From: Natronospirillum operosum
Lineage (GTDB): Bacteria > Pseudomonadota > Gammaproteobacteria > Pseudomonadales > Natronospirillaceae
Direction of reading: 5' to 3'
Assembly (NCBI RefSeq): GCF_004768465.1
Contig: NZ_SRMF01000001.1
Coordinates: forward strand, 1,279,893 to 1,343,892
Length of the DNA stretch: 64,000 nucleotides
Both the position numbers and the translations under genes were made by a program. A model generated the notes under the pieces. The model was not told the origin of the DNA, did no database searches, and worked only from the letters and a program-made list of their open reading frames with translations. This document shows, piece by piece, positions 1-8,477 of the stretch. The first letter of the stretch is position 1, and each line of letters opens with the position of its first letter.

Positions 1-457
1 CCGGCGTATTGGCAGCCGGTTCCAGCACCCCCCAGACGAAAGCGCCGGCCGGCCGGTAATCGCCGGCAGACATGAACTGCAGCTTGGTGTAGAACCAGGG
101 ATCGCCACCGGCCGTGGCGCTGTCTTCATGGTCGGAGCTCAGGCTGCGCCGTACGGTATGGCCCAGCACGGCTTCCCCGCGCTCGCCCAGCCCCACATTG
201 AGCTGCAGTTGGGGTGCATTGAACATGCGGCCGTCGAACTCGGGCACACGGCCTTCAATGGTGCGACCCTCATAGAGGCTGAAACCCGTGCTCAGGCGAG
301 TGCCGTCACCGATCTCGGCGCTGAAGGTTTCCCAGCCTATGGTGCGCTCTGCCTGTACCGGGGCAGCAGCCAGTACGCCGACCATCAACAGCGGCCCGAG
401 CCAGAGATTGCTGCCGCCGGTCCGGCGCCAACACTGAGTTTCTGTTTCCGTGCTCAT
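1..457 (-). CDS. Exported protein of unknown function (3' part cut by window edge)
   Basis: The gene runs off the left edge; 152 residues of its N-terminal part are visible. Residues about 20-36 form a hydrophobic stretch ending in PVQA, a likely signal peptidase I site, so the product should be exported. The mature part alternates polar and hydrophobic residues (for example FSLYEGRTIEG and LQLNVGLGE), which would suit a beta-rich envelope protein, but I do not recognise a family. Its ATG overlaps the prmB stop in an ATGA (454-457), so it is probably translated by coupling to prmB. Confidence 0.6.
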   Translation of the reverse strand, partial: MSTETETQCWRRTGGSNLWLGPLLMVGVLAAAPVQAERTIGWETFSAEIGDGTRLSTGFSLYEGRTIEGRVPEFDGRMFNAPQLQLNVGLGERGEAVLGHTVRRSLSSDHEDSATAGGDPWFYTKLQFMSAGDYRPAGAFVWGVLEPAANTP

Positions 458-1383
458 GCAGCGGGCAACTCCTCTCTCCGTAGCAGGGCAATGCCATGCC
501 CGCCATCTGCCAGTTCCAGCCAGGTGAAGGGCAGCTCGGGAAAGGCGGACTCCAGCGCGGCAGCACTGTTGCCCACCTCCAGCAGCAGCAACCCACCCGG
601 GTGCAGATAGTCACGGGCCTGCGCCAGCAGGCGCCGCGACAGGTCCAGGCCGTCTGCGCCGGAGCCCAGCGCCAGGGCCGGTTCGGCCTGGTATTCGGGC
701 GGCATGTCAGCCAGGTCTTCGGCATCCACATAGGGCGGGTTGGCCAGGATCAGGTCATAGCAGCGCCCGCTCAGCGCATCAAAGCCATCCGACTGCACTG
801 TCCGTACCCGGTCATCCACCCGATGGCGTTCGCAGTTGCGCCTGGCCACGGCCAGTGCCGCCGGGCTGATGTCGACCAGGTCCACCAGCGCCTGCTCGAA
901 TTCCAGCGCCGCCAGAATGCCGATACAGCCGGAACCGGTACACATGTCCAGAATGGTACCGGGCTCCTGCTGCAGCCAGGGTGCACAACGTTCTGCCAGC
1001 ACCTCGGCAAAGGGCGAGCGCGGTACCAGCACGTCCCGGGTCACGGTAAACGGCAGACCGCCGAACCAGGCCTCGCCGGAAATGTAGGGCAACGGCAGGC
1101 GGTCGTCGATGCGCCGGCGCAGCCAGTGCGCAACCCGGTGTTTCTCTGCCGGCACCAGCCGCAGATGCAACAGCTCCGGACTGCTGTCCAGCGGCTGTGC
1201 CACCGCCGACAGCACCAGGAAGGTGGCTTCATCCCACGCATTGTCCGAACCGTGGCCAAAATAGACCTGGTGCCGGGTCATTTCGCTGCTGCACCAGCGG
1301 ATAAAATCGCCGATAGTCTGCAGCGTCAGATACTGGTCGGGTGTTCTGGTGTCTGCACTGTGCAGATCCTGCTCTGCCGACAT
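454..1383 (-). CDS. prmB: Ribosomal protein L3 glutamine methyltransferase PrmB
   Basis: The 309-residue product should methylate a glutamine of ribosomal protein uL3 with S-adenosylmethionine. The N-terminal helical part carries the family sequence YFGHGSDNAWDEA. The SAM-binding motif DMCTGSGCIG lies near residue 145 and the catalytic NPPY near residue 215. The length fits the family. The start at 1383 gives a TGATG overlap with the stop of the upstream DUF4892 gene. An open extension upstream has no support and would lie inside that gene. The NPPY motif is shared with the release-factor enzyme PrmC, but the N-terminal domain indicates PrmB. Confidence 0.93.
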   Translation of the reverse strand: MSAEQDLHSADTRTPDQYLTLQTIGDFIRWCSSEMTRHQVYFGHGSDNAWDEATFLVLSAVAQPLDSSPELLHLRLVPAEKHRVAHWLRRRIDDRLPLPYISGEAWFGGLPFTVTRDVLVPRSPFAEVLAERCAPWLQQEPGTILDMCTGSGCIGILAALEFEQALVDLVDISPAALAVARRNCERHRVDDRVRTVQSDGFDALSGRCYDLILANPPYVDAEDLADMPPEYQAEPALALGSGADGLDLSRRLLAQARDYLHPGGLLLLEVGNSAAALESAFPELPFTWLELADGGHGIALLRREELPAA

Positions 1384-2258
1384 CAGCGGGCGTTCCCGTG
1401 GTATTGCGGCGGCAGAATAACGGAAACACGGCTGCTCCGACCCGGTTCGGGGGCCAGATAGCCCACACTCTCTACGCGCACCCGGTCGGTATCGATGCCC
1501 TGCTCGGCCCATTCGGCCAGAAAGGCTTCGGCCTGCTGCCGGCCATTGGCCCGCGCCTGCTCGGTATCACTGGCATAGTCATGCCCGACCAGCACCAGCT
1601 CCCAGTCCGCCTGGCTGGCCAGCATATCCGCCCATACCGAGGCCGGAAACGCAGACGCCATTATGGCATCGCCACTGCGCAGATTGGCCGCAAGACGGTC
1701 TGCCGGATTGGTGCGTACCGCCTCCAGCCAATACAGATAGTTCAGTTGAGTGCCGCGCCGCACCGCATACAGCACGCGGATATCGTCCCCTACCCGGCCG
1801 GTGCTGTAATGCTGATGGCGATCCAGACCATAGAGGATGGACTGCCCGAATACCTCATTGGCCCAGTGCTGACTGGTCCCGCAGGCAGAACCGGAACAGC
1901 CGAAGATTTCTTCGTAACCGTCCTCTTTCCAGGCGGACAGCACACGCTCAAACACGTCGGCCTGGTCATGCGCCCGATCAATCTCGATAACCTGCCAGCG
2001 GCTGTAGCGCACCTGCACCCGCTCGGCATCGTCGGGCTGGAAGTCGCGCCCGATGCGCCGCAGCGGACTGCGCACCCACCAGTAACGATGCGCTTCCTCG
2101 CGCACGCCTTCACTGCGCACCTGGCTGGGCTGGAAATCCTGCAAGGCTTCCAGCGCCAGTTCCGCCCTGGCTTGTGGGCTGGCTGCAAGTCCGAGCGCCA
2201 GCAGGCCAAGCGCGGCCAAAAGATGTGACCATCGAACTGTGCTCGCTGTCTGGTTCAA
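1383..2258 (-). CDS. DUF4892 family exported protein
   Basis: The product (291 residues from the chosen start) has a signal peptide ending ASPQARA, a DUF4892-like central region, and a C-terminal part whose repeated alanine/arginine-rich helix (ANGRQQAEAFLAEWAEQGI) and VESVGYLAP look like an OmpA-type peptidoglycan-binding end. I chose the TTG at 2258 because AAGGGG sits six bases upstream and the protein then begins directly with its signal peptide. The ATG at 2297 would add 13 residues, lie inside the preceding hydrolase gene and lack a comparable ribosome site. Its function is not known; an envelope role is inferred. Confidence 0.75.
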   Translation of the reverse strand: MNQTASTVRWSHLLAALGLLALGLAASPQARAELALEALQDFQPSQVRSEGVREEAHRYWWVRSPLRRIGRDFQPDDAERVQVRYSRWQVIEIDRAHDQADVFERVLSAWKEDGYEEIFGCSGSACGTSQHWANEVFGQSILYGLDRHQHYSTGRVGDDIRVLYAVRRGTQLNYLYWLEAVRTNPADRLAANLRSGDAIMASAFPASVWADMLASQADWELVLVGHDYASDTEQARANGRQQAEAFLAEWAEQGIDTDRVRVESVGYLAPEPGRSSRVSVILPPQYHGNAR

Positions 2259-2259
2259 G

Positions 2260-3174
2260 CTATACCCCTTGGCTGTTCTGATTGTCTTCGAGTTCATCCG
2301 CAGCTGCGTGCAGCAGGCCGCGCATGGTATTCCACAGAGCCTCCGGAGCGGACTCCATGTGAAAATGGTGATTGCCGGGCCACCAGTATACCCGCGCCTG
2401 CGGCCAGTGCATCTGCCCACGCTGCACCACCCGCTGGCTGAACATCCCCTGTTTGCCGAGTATAGCGTGCCAGGGGCAATGGATCATGCCACCCAGGGCA
2501 ATCACCTGTTCCGTGGTCAGGCGCATGACTGACCCCAGACGGACGCGCGGGTCCAGGCGGAAGACCCAGCCTGTGGCTGTTTCCTCGGCGCCGCGCTCGA
2601 CCAGATGCTGGTTGGCGGCTGCGGTCGCCGGGCTGCCAAAACGCTGCCGGCGGGCCACGGCATGGGCCAGGTCCGGCGACGGACGACTGACCGCCAGAGG
2701 CTCTGTTTGCTCGCGCAGCACCCGCACCAGCCGGCTGACCTGGTCGGTTGGCGAGTCATCGGTTGCCAGGCCGAACATGTCCAGCGTAACCAGGCCGCGC
2801 ACCAGGTCCGGACGCACCGCTGCCAGCACCGAAGCAATCATGCCGCCCATGGAATGCCCGCACAGCCAGACTGGCCCGGTATCGGCGCGCAACCAATCTA
2901 TCACCAGAGATACGTAATCCCACAGATTATAGAACTGGGCTGCGGGTAAATGATCGGAAAGGCCGTGACCGGGCAGATCCAGGGCGGTCAGTTGCCAGTC
3001 GGCGCCCGAGGCGGCAACCGCTTCTCCCAGCGCGCGGAAACTCCAGGCATTGTCCTGCCACCCATGCAGACACACCAGGGTGCGCGCAGCCGGTGCCGCA
3101 GCCGAACCCCAGCTACAACTGGCCATACGCACACCGCGTACCACCCGTGCTTGCTCACGGCAGGCGTCACCCAT
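2260..3174 (-). CDS. Alpha/beta hydrolase
   Basis: This 304-residue protein is an alpha/beta hydrolase: CLHGW forms the oxyanion region near residue 36, GHSMGG holds the nucleophile serine near residue 108, and a late histidine is offered by GNHHFHME near residue 270. No signal peptide is visible, so it should be cytoplasmic. Its substrate cannot be told from sequence. It overlaps the preceding hydrolase by 8 bases (3167-3174) and is followed one base later by the DUF4892 start, so it belongs to a tightly packed transcription unit. Confidence 0.85.
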   Translation of the reverse strand: MGDACREQARVVRGVRMASCSWGSAAAPAARTLVCLHGWQDNAWSFRALGEAVAASGADWQLTALDLPGHGLSDHLPAAQFYNLWDYVSLVIDWLRADTGPVWLCGHSMGGMIASVLAAVRPDLVRGLVTLDMFGLATDDSPTDQVSRLVRVLREQTEPLAVSRPSPDLAHAVARRQRFGSPATAAANQHLVERGAEETATGWVFRLDPRVRLGSVMRLTTEQVIALGGMIHCPWHAILGKQGMFSQRVVQRGQMHWPQARVYWWPGNHHFHMESAPEALWNTMRGLLHAAADELEDNQNSQGV

Positions 3175-4039
3175 AAGCCACCCCTGCTGCTGGTTGCGGA
3201 CTGTGCCCGGCAGGCAGCCCCAGCAGCGTCAGCAATTGGTCGGCCGCCAGTTCGGGGTATTCCAGCGGAAACAGATGGCCACCTCTGGCCTGATAGACCG
3301 GAATGTCGAGCTTGTGCTGCATCAGGCGGACATGGTGTGGCCTGACCAGTGATGTCTCCGCCCCGATCACCACCTGCAGGTCGGGATGGCGGCGCCGGTA
3401 GTGGCGCACCCAGTTGGTCGGATAGGTGCGGAAGATATCAGCTTCGATCTCGGGCCTATAGCGCAGCATCCAGCCCTGGGTCTGCACCGAGTCGGCCCCG
3501 GCGTCGGCTGCCGTTACCGGCTCGGTTACCGCCTGCACATAGTCCCAGAGCACGGAATCGGGGAACTGACGAAACAGCGCCCGGGCGCGCATATAGTCAA
3601 AGGCAGCCTGCTGGCTGGGCCAGACACTGCGCCGGCGGGCAGCGCGCCCGGCCGGCGTAACGCGGTCACGCCATGGGGTCATCTTCAGTACCGCAAAGAC
3701 AGTGGCCTCCCAGAATGTGATCAGGGGCACATCCAGCAGGGTCGCCGACCGGAACAGATCCGGCCGCTGCAGGGAGGCCATGAAGGTCAGGCCGCCGCCC
3801 AGAGAATGTCCGATACCGTGGACCGGCTGCCCGGTGCGCTCAACCACGGTTTCCACATCCCGTATCAATTGATTGCACAGATGAAACCAGTTGTCACTGA
3901 CCGGGAACTCCGGATGATGACCGATAAAGTCGGTCACACTCACCGCTGCAGCATTCTGCAGCGGCGCCAGAAACTGACGATAGGAGGCAATCGGGAAGCC
4001 ATTGGCATGAGCGAAATGGAGCTGTGGCGCTACTGACAC
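3167..4039 (-). CDS. Alpha/beta hydrolase (second paralogue-like copy)
   Basis: A second alpha/beta hydrolase, about 290 residues, with HANGFP near the N-terminus, GHSLGGG around the nucleophile serine and a C-terminal GGHLFPLE with the likely catalytic histidine. It is not closely similar to its neighbour beyond the fold motifs. I prefer the GTG at 4039, which has GAGAGGG six bases upstream and puts QLHFAHANGFP at the very start. ATG codons at 4060 and 4075 in the same frame would overlap the end of sixA. Substrate unknown. Confidence 0.82.
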   Translation of the reverse strand: MSVAPQLHFAHANGFPIASYRQFLAPLQNAAAVSVTDFIGHHPEFPVSDNWFHLCNQLIRDVETVVERTGQPVHGIGHSLGGGLTFMASLQRPDLFRSATLLDVPLITFWEATVFAVLKMTPWRDRVTPAGRAARRRSVWPSQQAAFDYMRARALFRQFPDSVLWDYVQAVTEPVTAADAGADSVQTQGWMLRYRPEIEADIFRTYPTNWVRHYRRRHPDLQVVIGAETSLVRPHHVRLMQHKLDIPVYQARGGHLFPLEYPELAADQLLTLLGLPAGHSPQPAAGVAYG

Positions 4040-4050
4040 ACCCTGCCCTC

Positions 4051-4491
4051 TCAGAGCCATTCGAAGGTCAGACAACCCGCCAGATAGCGGCCGCCCGAAA
4101 GTCGAGCCACGGAGCCGGTACCAAAGGTGACAGCAGTTTCCGGCTGGGCACTCAGCAGCGCCGCCAGCCGCGTTACCAGGGGGTTGTGCGTGACCAGCAG
4201 CAGGGACTGGCCGGACAGCAGTTCCAACTGCGCCAGCGCCTCTTCCGGCACTGTATCCGGGGTCAGCCAGCGCGCCGCCTGCTCGGAACGCACACTGATA
4301 TGCTCCCTGATGGCCTGCGCCGATTCGACGGTGCGCACATAGGGGCTGTGGTACAGCGTCAGGCCCTCGACCGGCAACAGGCCTGCGGCCCGCCGCACCT
4401 GCTGCCAGCCCCGGTCGGTCAGCCGCCGCAAGTCATCATGCGCCCCGGCGGGCTCGGCCTCTCCGTGACGCAGCAGGAAAAGCACACTCAA
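4051..4491 (-). CDS. sixA: Phosphohistidine phosphatase SixA
   Basis: A small histidine-phosphatase-fold protein of 146 residues. The catalytic RHGEA lies at residues 8-12, and the second active-site histidine is in VTHNPLV near residue 103. SixA proteins remove phosphate from histidine, in E. coli from the NPr protein of the nitrogen phosphotransferase system and reportedly from ArcB. The length matches the family. The start forms an ATGA overlap with the stop of the DUF4389 gene. Confidence 0.9.
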   Translation of the reverse strand: MSVLFLLRHGEAEPAGAHDDLRRLTDRGWQQVRRAAGLLPVEGLTLYHSPYVRTVESAQAIREHISVRSEQAARWLTPDTVPEEALAQLELLSGQSLLLVTHNPLVTRLAALLSAQPETAVTFGTGSVARLSGGRYLAGCLTFEWL

Positions 4492-4787
4492 GGCCGGTCC
4501 TCGCTGGACCCCGGAGCCTCGGAAGGCGGCCAGTCGTTGAACGGAAACGGCTTGTATTCACTCTGGAAGGTCAGGTAGTCACCACACTGGCGTGCAAACA
4601 GCACCGTACTGCTGCTGAAACGCAGCAGATCCGGCTGGCGTTCACTGCGGATGACCACGAAGATCAGTTGCACCACGGCAAAGATACCCACCAGCACCCA
4701 GGCCAGACGACTGAGCAGCCAGAACAGAATCATGTACAGGATACGAAATAACAGATATTCCCATTTTCCCTGGTTGTCCGCAGCCAT
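4488..4787 (-). CDS. DUF4389 domain small membrane protein
   Basis: A 99-residue protein with one long hydrophobic region (residues about 10-47, WEYLLFRILYMILFWLLS and a second half ending VVQLIFVVI) that could form one or two membrane helices, followed by a short cytoplasmic-looking tail rich in proline and acidic residues. It matches DUF4389, whose function is not established. It is coupled at both ends: its start overlaps the gpsA stop (TGATG) and its stop overlaps the sixA start (ATGA). Confidence 0.8.
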   Translation of the reverse strand: MAADNQGKWEYLLFRILYMILFWLLSRLAWVLVGIFAVVQLIFVVIRSERQPDLLRFSSSTVLFARQCGDYLTFQSEYKPFPFNDWPPSEAPGSSEDRP

Positions 4788-5809
4788 CAGCAGTTCTCCG
4801 AATCAAATATGAATTCCACGTCGCTTGCACGCTCTCCCAGCATAAGCTGCTGGGCGATCACGTCAACATCCTCGTTCTCGTGCACCACCGCATACAGGCC
4901 GGCGACCAATGGCATGTACACCTCGAGTTCGTCGGCTTTGGCTTTCACCACCTTCAGGGTATTCACCCCTTCTGCGGTTTCACCCAATTGCTTGACCGCC
5001 TGCTTGAGGTTGTAGCCCTGGCCGATAGCCTGGCCGATCCGGTAGTTGCGACTCAGCGGCGAGGTGCAGGTGACCACCAGGTCGCCCACACCCGCCAGGC
5101 CGATGAAAGTCAGCGGATTGGCCCCCAGGCGGGCGGCAAAGCGGCTCATCTCGGCCAGACTGCGTGTCATCAGCAGGGCCCGAGTGTTCTCTCCCATACC
5201 CAGTGCTGCCGCCATGCCGCTGGCAATGGCATAGATGTTCTTCAGGGCTCCGGCCAGTTCCACCCCGTACACATCGGGGTTGGTATAGACCCGGAAACTG
5301 CGATCGGACAGCAGATCATGCACCTGATTGCGCAGCTCCGGCGACTGCGAGGCCACCACGGTGCCGGTCAGATGGCCCTGGGCAATTTCCTTGGCCAGGT
5401 TGGGACCGCTGATCACGCCGATGGGATGGTCGGGCACCAGTTCCTCCAGCACCTCGCTCATCAGCCTAAAACCTTCCGGCTCGATGCCCTTGGTCAGGCT
5501 GACCAGTGCCGTCTCGGCCCCCAGGTGCGGTATGGCATCATTCAATACCACCCGGAAGGCCTTGCTGGGCACGGCCATGAACACGATGTCGGCGCCGACT
5601 ACGGCCCCGGCCAGATCATTGGTGGGTATGAGGCGTTCATGCAGCGGATACTTCGGGACATAGCGGGTATTGATTCCGGTCTCGAGAATATCCTGCAACT
5701 GCTTCTCGCTGCGCATCCAGAGATGGACGTCAGCCCCACGCGTGGCGGCAATGTTGGCGACGACGGTGCCGAAGCTGCCACCGCCGAGAACGGCTATTTT
5801 CTGGGTCAT
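4787..5809 (-). CDS. gpsA: Glycerol-3-phosphate dehydrogenase [NAD(P)+]
   Basis: GpsA reduces dihydroxyacetone phosphate to sn-glycerol 3-phosphate for phospholipid synthesis. The 340-residue product begins MTQKIAVLGGGSFGT, the dinucleotide-binding glycine motif. Residues around GPNLAKEI and ELAGALKNIYAIASGM carry the substrate and catalytic lysines of the family. An upstream extension of 35 codons is open but lies in an unconserved stretch, and the family starts at the chosen ATG (5809). It is transcribed with rssB-rssC upstream and DUF4389-sixA downstream. Confidence 0.95.
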   Translation of the reverse strand: MTQKIAVLGGGSFGTVVANIAATRGADVHLWMRSEKQLQDILETGINTRYVPKYPLHERLIPTNDLAGAVVGADIVFMAVPSKAFRVVLNDAIPHLGAETALVSLTKGIEPEGFRLMSEVLEELVPDHPIGVISGPNLAKEIAQGHLTGTVVASQSPELRNQVHDLLSDRSFRVYTNPDVYGVELAGALKNIYAIASGMAAALGMGENTRALLMTRSLAEMSRFAARLGANPLTFIGLAGVGDLVVTCTSPLSRNYRIGQAIGQGYNLKQAVKQLGETAEGVNTLKVVKAKADELEVYMPLVAGLYAVVHENEDVDVIAQQLMLGERASDVEFIFDSENC

Positions 5810-5852
5810 AGGTTGTCTGTTGTCTTGTTTTGTCGGTTTCGGCGCTGGTGCA

Positions 5853-6344
5853 CTAGCAGCCACCCTGCTCCAGGGCGCAGACCAGATCGCGAAAAGCGGC
5901 CGCATTGGTATCATTGAGTGACATCAGCACCCGATGGGCCTCCAGCACACGCTCGCGAATCTCTTCTTCGTTCGAGTCCAGCGCTTCCACTGCCTGCGTC
6001 GAGGTGCCGGTCATGCTGTCTTCCTTCAGCATCAGGTAGACCGACCCCTCAAAGCCCATGCTCTCGAGCACCCGATGGATATCCTCTGAGCCATAGACCA
6101 GCAGGGGTACGAAACCCATGGTCTCCTGCACATGGATACTGAGCTTGGCCAGCATGCCGAGACTGGTGCTGTCGATACCGTCGGTGTCGGTCAGATCAAC
6201 CACCACCTGCTGATAATTGCGTGCTGCCAATACTTTCTGAATACAGCGTTCCAGCGTCGTGGACAGAGTCAGCCTGACATCGCCCACCAGCCGCAGCACG
6301 TAGGTGGTATCAGTTTCAGCATCCAGTATCTGGCCTTGCTTCAT
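5853..6344 (-). CDS. rssC: STAS-domain anti-sigma factor antagonist (RssC-like)
   Basis: The 163-residue product has an N-terminal STAS domain (residues about 5-105). VVDLTDTDGIDSTSLGML contains the Ser/Thr of the DSTSLGM loop that is phosphorylated in anti-anti-sigma proteins. A 50-residue helical tail follows and is absent from the shorter STAS protein at 31.4 kb. Its start overlaps the stop of the phosphatase-response-regulator gene (ATGA, 6341-6344), so the two form a partner-switch pair. The order PilZ gene / RssB-like / RssC-like is, as I recall, also seen in Pseudomonas (PA2799-PA2797). The name rests on that context. Confidence 0.75.
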   Translation of the reverse strand: MKQGQILDAETDTTYVLRLVGDVRLTLSTTLERCIQKVLAARNYQQVVVDLTDTDGIDSTSLGMLAKLSIHVQETMGFVPLLVYGSEDIHRVLESMGFEGSVYLMLKEDSMTGTSTQAVEALDSNEEEIRERVLEAHRVLMSLNDTNAAAFRDLVCALEQGGC

Positions 6345-7525
6345 GATTCGGAATTCCAGTGTGTTACAGCCATCACGGTCATATCATCCGGAGCTTCGGT
6401 CACGTCATCCATCCCCATGGCCGTGCAGATATCGGGAATGTGAAAGCGGTGCTCTGTGACCACCTGCTGCCAGTGCGCCTCTCTCTCGGCCAGCGAGCTG
6501 TTGTCCTGAGTTTCCAGCACCCCGTCGGAACAGAAAGCCAGGGCAATATACCCAGTGTAGCTGAACTCATGTTCCTCATAGGTCGCTTTTTCGAAAAGGC
6601 CCAGCGGCGAACTGGGTCGTTCCAGCGTCAGCACTTCTCCGTCCCGTTCCACAATGGGATAGGGAAAATGCGCCGCATTGGCATAGCAATAATAGCGCTG
6701 GCGCGTATCCAGCAACCCGATAAACAGGGTGGCATGTTTGCCGATCTGACTGCGCAGCAGTTCCTGATTCAGATGCTGCAGAATATTGGCCGGGTGCTCG
6801 ATATGATCGGATATGCCATAGCGCCACTCGGTACGCAGGCGGTTGACTTCATTGCGGATCAGGATGGTGACCATGGCCGATGACACGCCGTGGCCGGACA
6901 CATCGACAATGTAGTGCAATAAAACACCCGGTTTCAGTTCGAAATAATCGACAAAGTCGCCGCTGAGATACAGCGAGGCGCGCAGGGCATAGTCAACGCC
7001 CACTCCGCGCGAGGCAAAGGGCCGGGCCGGCAGCATGGCCTGCTGGACATGGCGTCCGGCGCGCAGGTCCGCTTCCAGTGTTTCCACCGTCGCCTGCAAC
7101 TGCTGGTTGGTGTCTTCCAGGCGCTCGCTGTAGGCTTCGTTCTCGGCCAGCAGGCGCACCCGCTCCATCGCCTTGTCGATTGCGTGTTCGACCACCACCA
7201 GGTCGGTAACCGGCTTGACGATGTAGTCCGAGGCACCCAGGCGCAGGGCTGATACCACATCCGACATGACGCCGGCCCCGGAGATGACAATGAACGGCAC
7301 CGAGCTATCACCGTCGACAATATCCTGCAACAGGGACAGTCCGTCCTTCTTCGGCATTTTCAGGTCACAGAGAATCAGATCCGGCCGGGTCTGATCGAAC
7401 ACGGCCAGCCCTTCGACCCCGTCAGCCGCCTGCACCACTTCATAGCCGGAGTCTTCCAGATAGCCCGCAAGCGACTCCCGGACCGAAGCATCATCGTCAA
7501 TAACCAGCAGTTTTGCTTTTACCAC
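6341..7525 (-). CDS. rssB: Response regulator with PP2C phosphatase domain (RssB-like)
   Basis: A 394-residue protein with a receiver domain (residues 1-120, phospho-acceptor aspartate in LILCDLKMP), a coiled coil (about 128-170, ENEAYSERLEDTNQQLQ), and a SpoIIE/PP2C-type phosphatase domain whose metal site includes IVDVSGHGVSSAM. Unlike HsbR at 29.7-31.4 kb, it has no C-terminal ATPase/kinase domain. Phosphorylation of the receiver should control dephosphorylation of the neighbouring STAS protein. Pseudomonas homologues are linked to sigma-S control. The start is a GTG at 7525. It is transcribed divergently from the PilZ gene. Confidence 0.82.
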   Translation of the reverse strand: MVKAKLLVIDDDASVRESLAGYLEDSGYEVVQAADGVEGLAVFDQTRPDLILCDLKMPKKDGLSLLQDIVDGDSSVPFIVISGAGVMSDVVSALRLGASDYIVKPVTDLVVVEHAIDKAMERVRLLAENEAYSERLEDTNQQLQATVETLEADLRAGRHVQQAMLPARPFASRGVGVDYALRASLYLSGDFVDYFELKPGVLLHYIVDVSGHGVSSAMVTILIRNEVNRLRTEWRYGISDHIEHPANILQHLNQELLRSQIGKHATLFIGLLDTRQRYYCYANAAHFPYPIVERDGEVLTLERPSSPLGLFEKATYEEHEFSYTGYIALAFCSDGVLETQDNSSLAEREAHWQQVVTEHRFHIPDICTAMGMDDVTEAPDDMTVMAVTHWNSES

Positions 7526-7645
7526 GATGCCCTACCATCCCGGCGAACCATTTGGCGGCAGACTACTCCCTTGCCCGAAGCGGTGCAAGAGCGGGCTGCG
7601 ATCCCGACCCCGGGACCGGGAAGTACAGATTACGACAGGTTCTCT

Positions 7646-7674
7646 TTGACAGGGTCTGGACGAGCCCTTATAAA
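7646..7674 (+). promoter_or_regulatory. Sigma-70 promoter of the PilZ gene
   Basis: TTGACA at 7646-7651 and TATAAA at 7669-7674 are separated by exactly 17 bases, a near-consensus vegetative promoter. Transcription would start near 7681, leaving a leader of about 28 bases before the PilZ ATG at 7709. It is the best sigma-70 match I found in the window. Confidence 0.8.
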
Positions 7675-7708
7675 GGAAAGAGCCCGGGAATCAGACAGGA
7701 CCTTGCTG

Positions 7709-8005
7709 ATGATAGACAGAGATTACTCGGAAAAACGCGGCTATATGCGCATGAACATGGATGCCCCTGCCACGCTCAAGCTGGCAGACGGCACCCAGAA
7801 GCACTGTACCTGCAAGGATCTCAGTGCCATCGGTATGCTGCTAGAAACCGACACGGCCATACCTCTGGATGATACTCTGGAGGTTCATGTTCCAGCTTTC
7901 TCGAACCAGTTCTCACCGCTTGATGCGGAAGTTCGGGTAACCCGCGTGGATGAGCCCGAACCGGGACTCTATCACCTGGGCGTCGAAATTCTGCAGATGA
8001 AGTAA
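7709..8005 (+). CDS. PilZ domain protein
   Basis: This 98-residue protein is one PilZ domain. It has an N-terminal RGYMR (the RxxxR c-di-GMP motif) and DLSAIGMLLET, which corresponds to the (D/N)xSxxG motif, with S replaced only in spacing. It should bind cyclic di-GMP. The ATG at 7709 has AGGA eight bases upstream and lies downstream of the strong promoter at 7646. A longer frame back to 7571 would cross the promoter and is rejected. It is divergent from rssB and convergent with the DUF2802 gene. Its target is unknown. Confidence 0.82.
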   Translation: MIDRDYSEKRGYMRMNMDAPATLKLADGTQKHCTCKDLSAIGMLLETDTAIPLDDTLEVHVPAFSNQFSPLDAEVRVTRVDEPEPGLYHLGVEILQMK

Positions 8006-8038
8006 GGCAGAGCAGGCTGCAACCCCCGGCCGCTGCAT

Positions 8039-8473
8039 TCAGGCGGACTGGGGTTGATAAAGCAGCTGGATCAGTTCAGCTTCCGAACGGGTGAGACCGG
8101 TTTGCCGGATGACCTGATCCAGATCATTGCCCTGCGCCAGCAGATGCTGCGCCTGATCAAACTCGCGCAGCGCTTCTTCCGCCTGCCAGTCCTGATCGTT
8201 CGCGGCCGAAGCGCGCACCGGTACTGTCATGGCACCGGCGCCAGAATCCTGACGCTGGCGAAGCAGATCCCGCTGCAGGGTCAGCAGCTTCTTGCCCAGA
8301 CCGATATTGCCGGCCTGAATCATGCCCAGTTCCCGCTGCAGCCTTTTGAGCATCAGCCCCTGCTCGCGGCTGCGCCGGCTGGCGCCCAGCCAGCACAACA
8401 GAAAAAACAGGGTCAGCAGTGCTGAGCCGGCAAAGGCAATCAGCAATGGCGTCAGTTCGGGTAAAGGTGGCAT
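8039..8473 (-). CDS. DUF2802 domain membrane-anchored protein
   Basis: A 144-residue protein with one N-terminal membrane segment (residues about 9-28) and a cytoplasmic part with a helical region (RSREQGLMLKRLQRELGMIQ). It ends in a helix-turn-helix-like DUF2802 region (LDQVIRQTGLTRSEAELIQLLY). Genes of this family follow cheW in many Pseudomonas-type flagellar clusters, but no function is established. Its ribosome binding site AGGAGG, five bases from the ATG, is locked inside a strong hairpin (8478-8510), so its translation is probably restricted or coupled to some other event. Confidence 0.8.
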   Translation of the reverse strand: MPPLPELTPLLIAFAGSALLTLFFLLCWLGASRRSREQGLMLKRLQRELGMIQAGNIGLGKKLLTLQRDLLRQRQDSGAGAMTVPVRASAANDQDWQAEEALREFDQAQHLLAQGNDLDQVIRQTGLTRSEAELIQLLYQPQSA

Positions 8474-8477
8474 TGCG

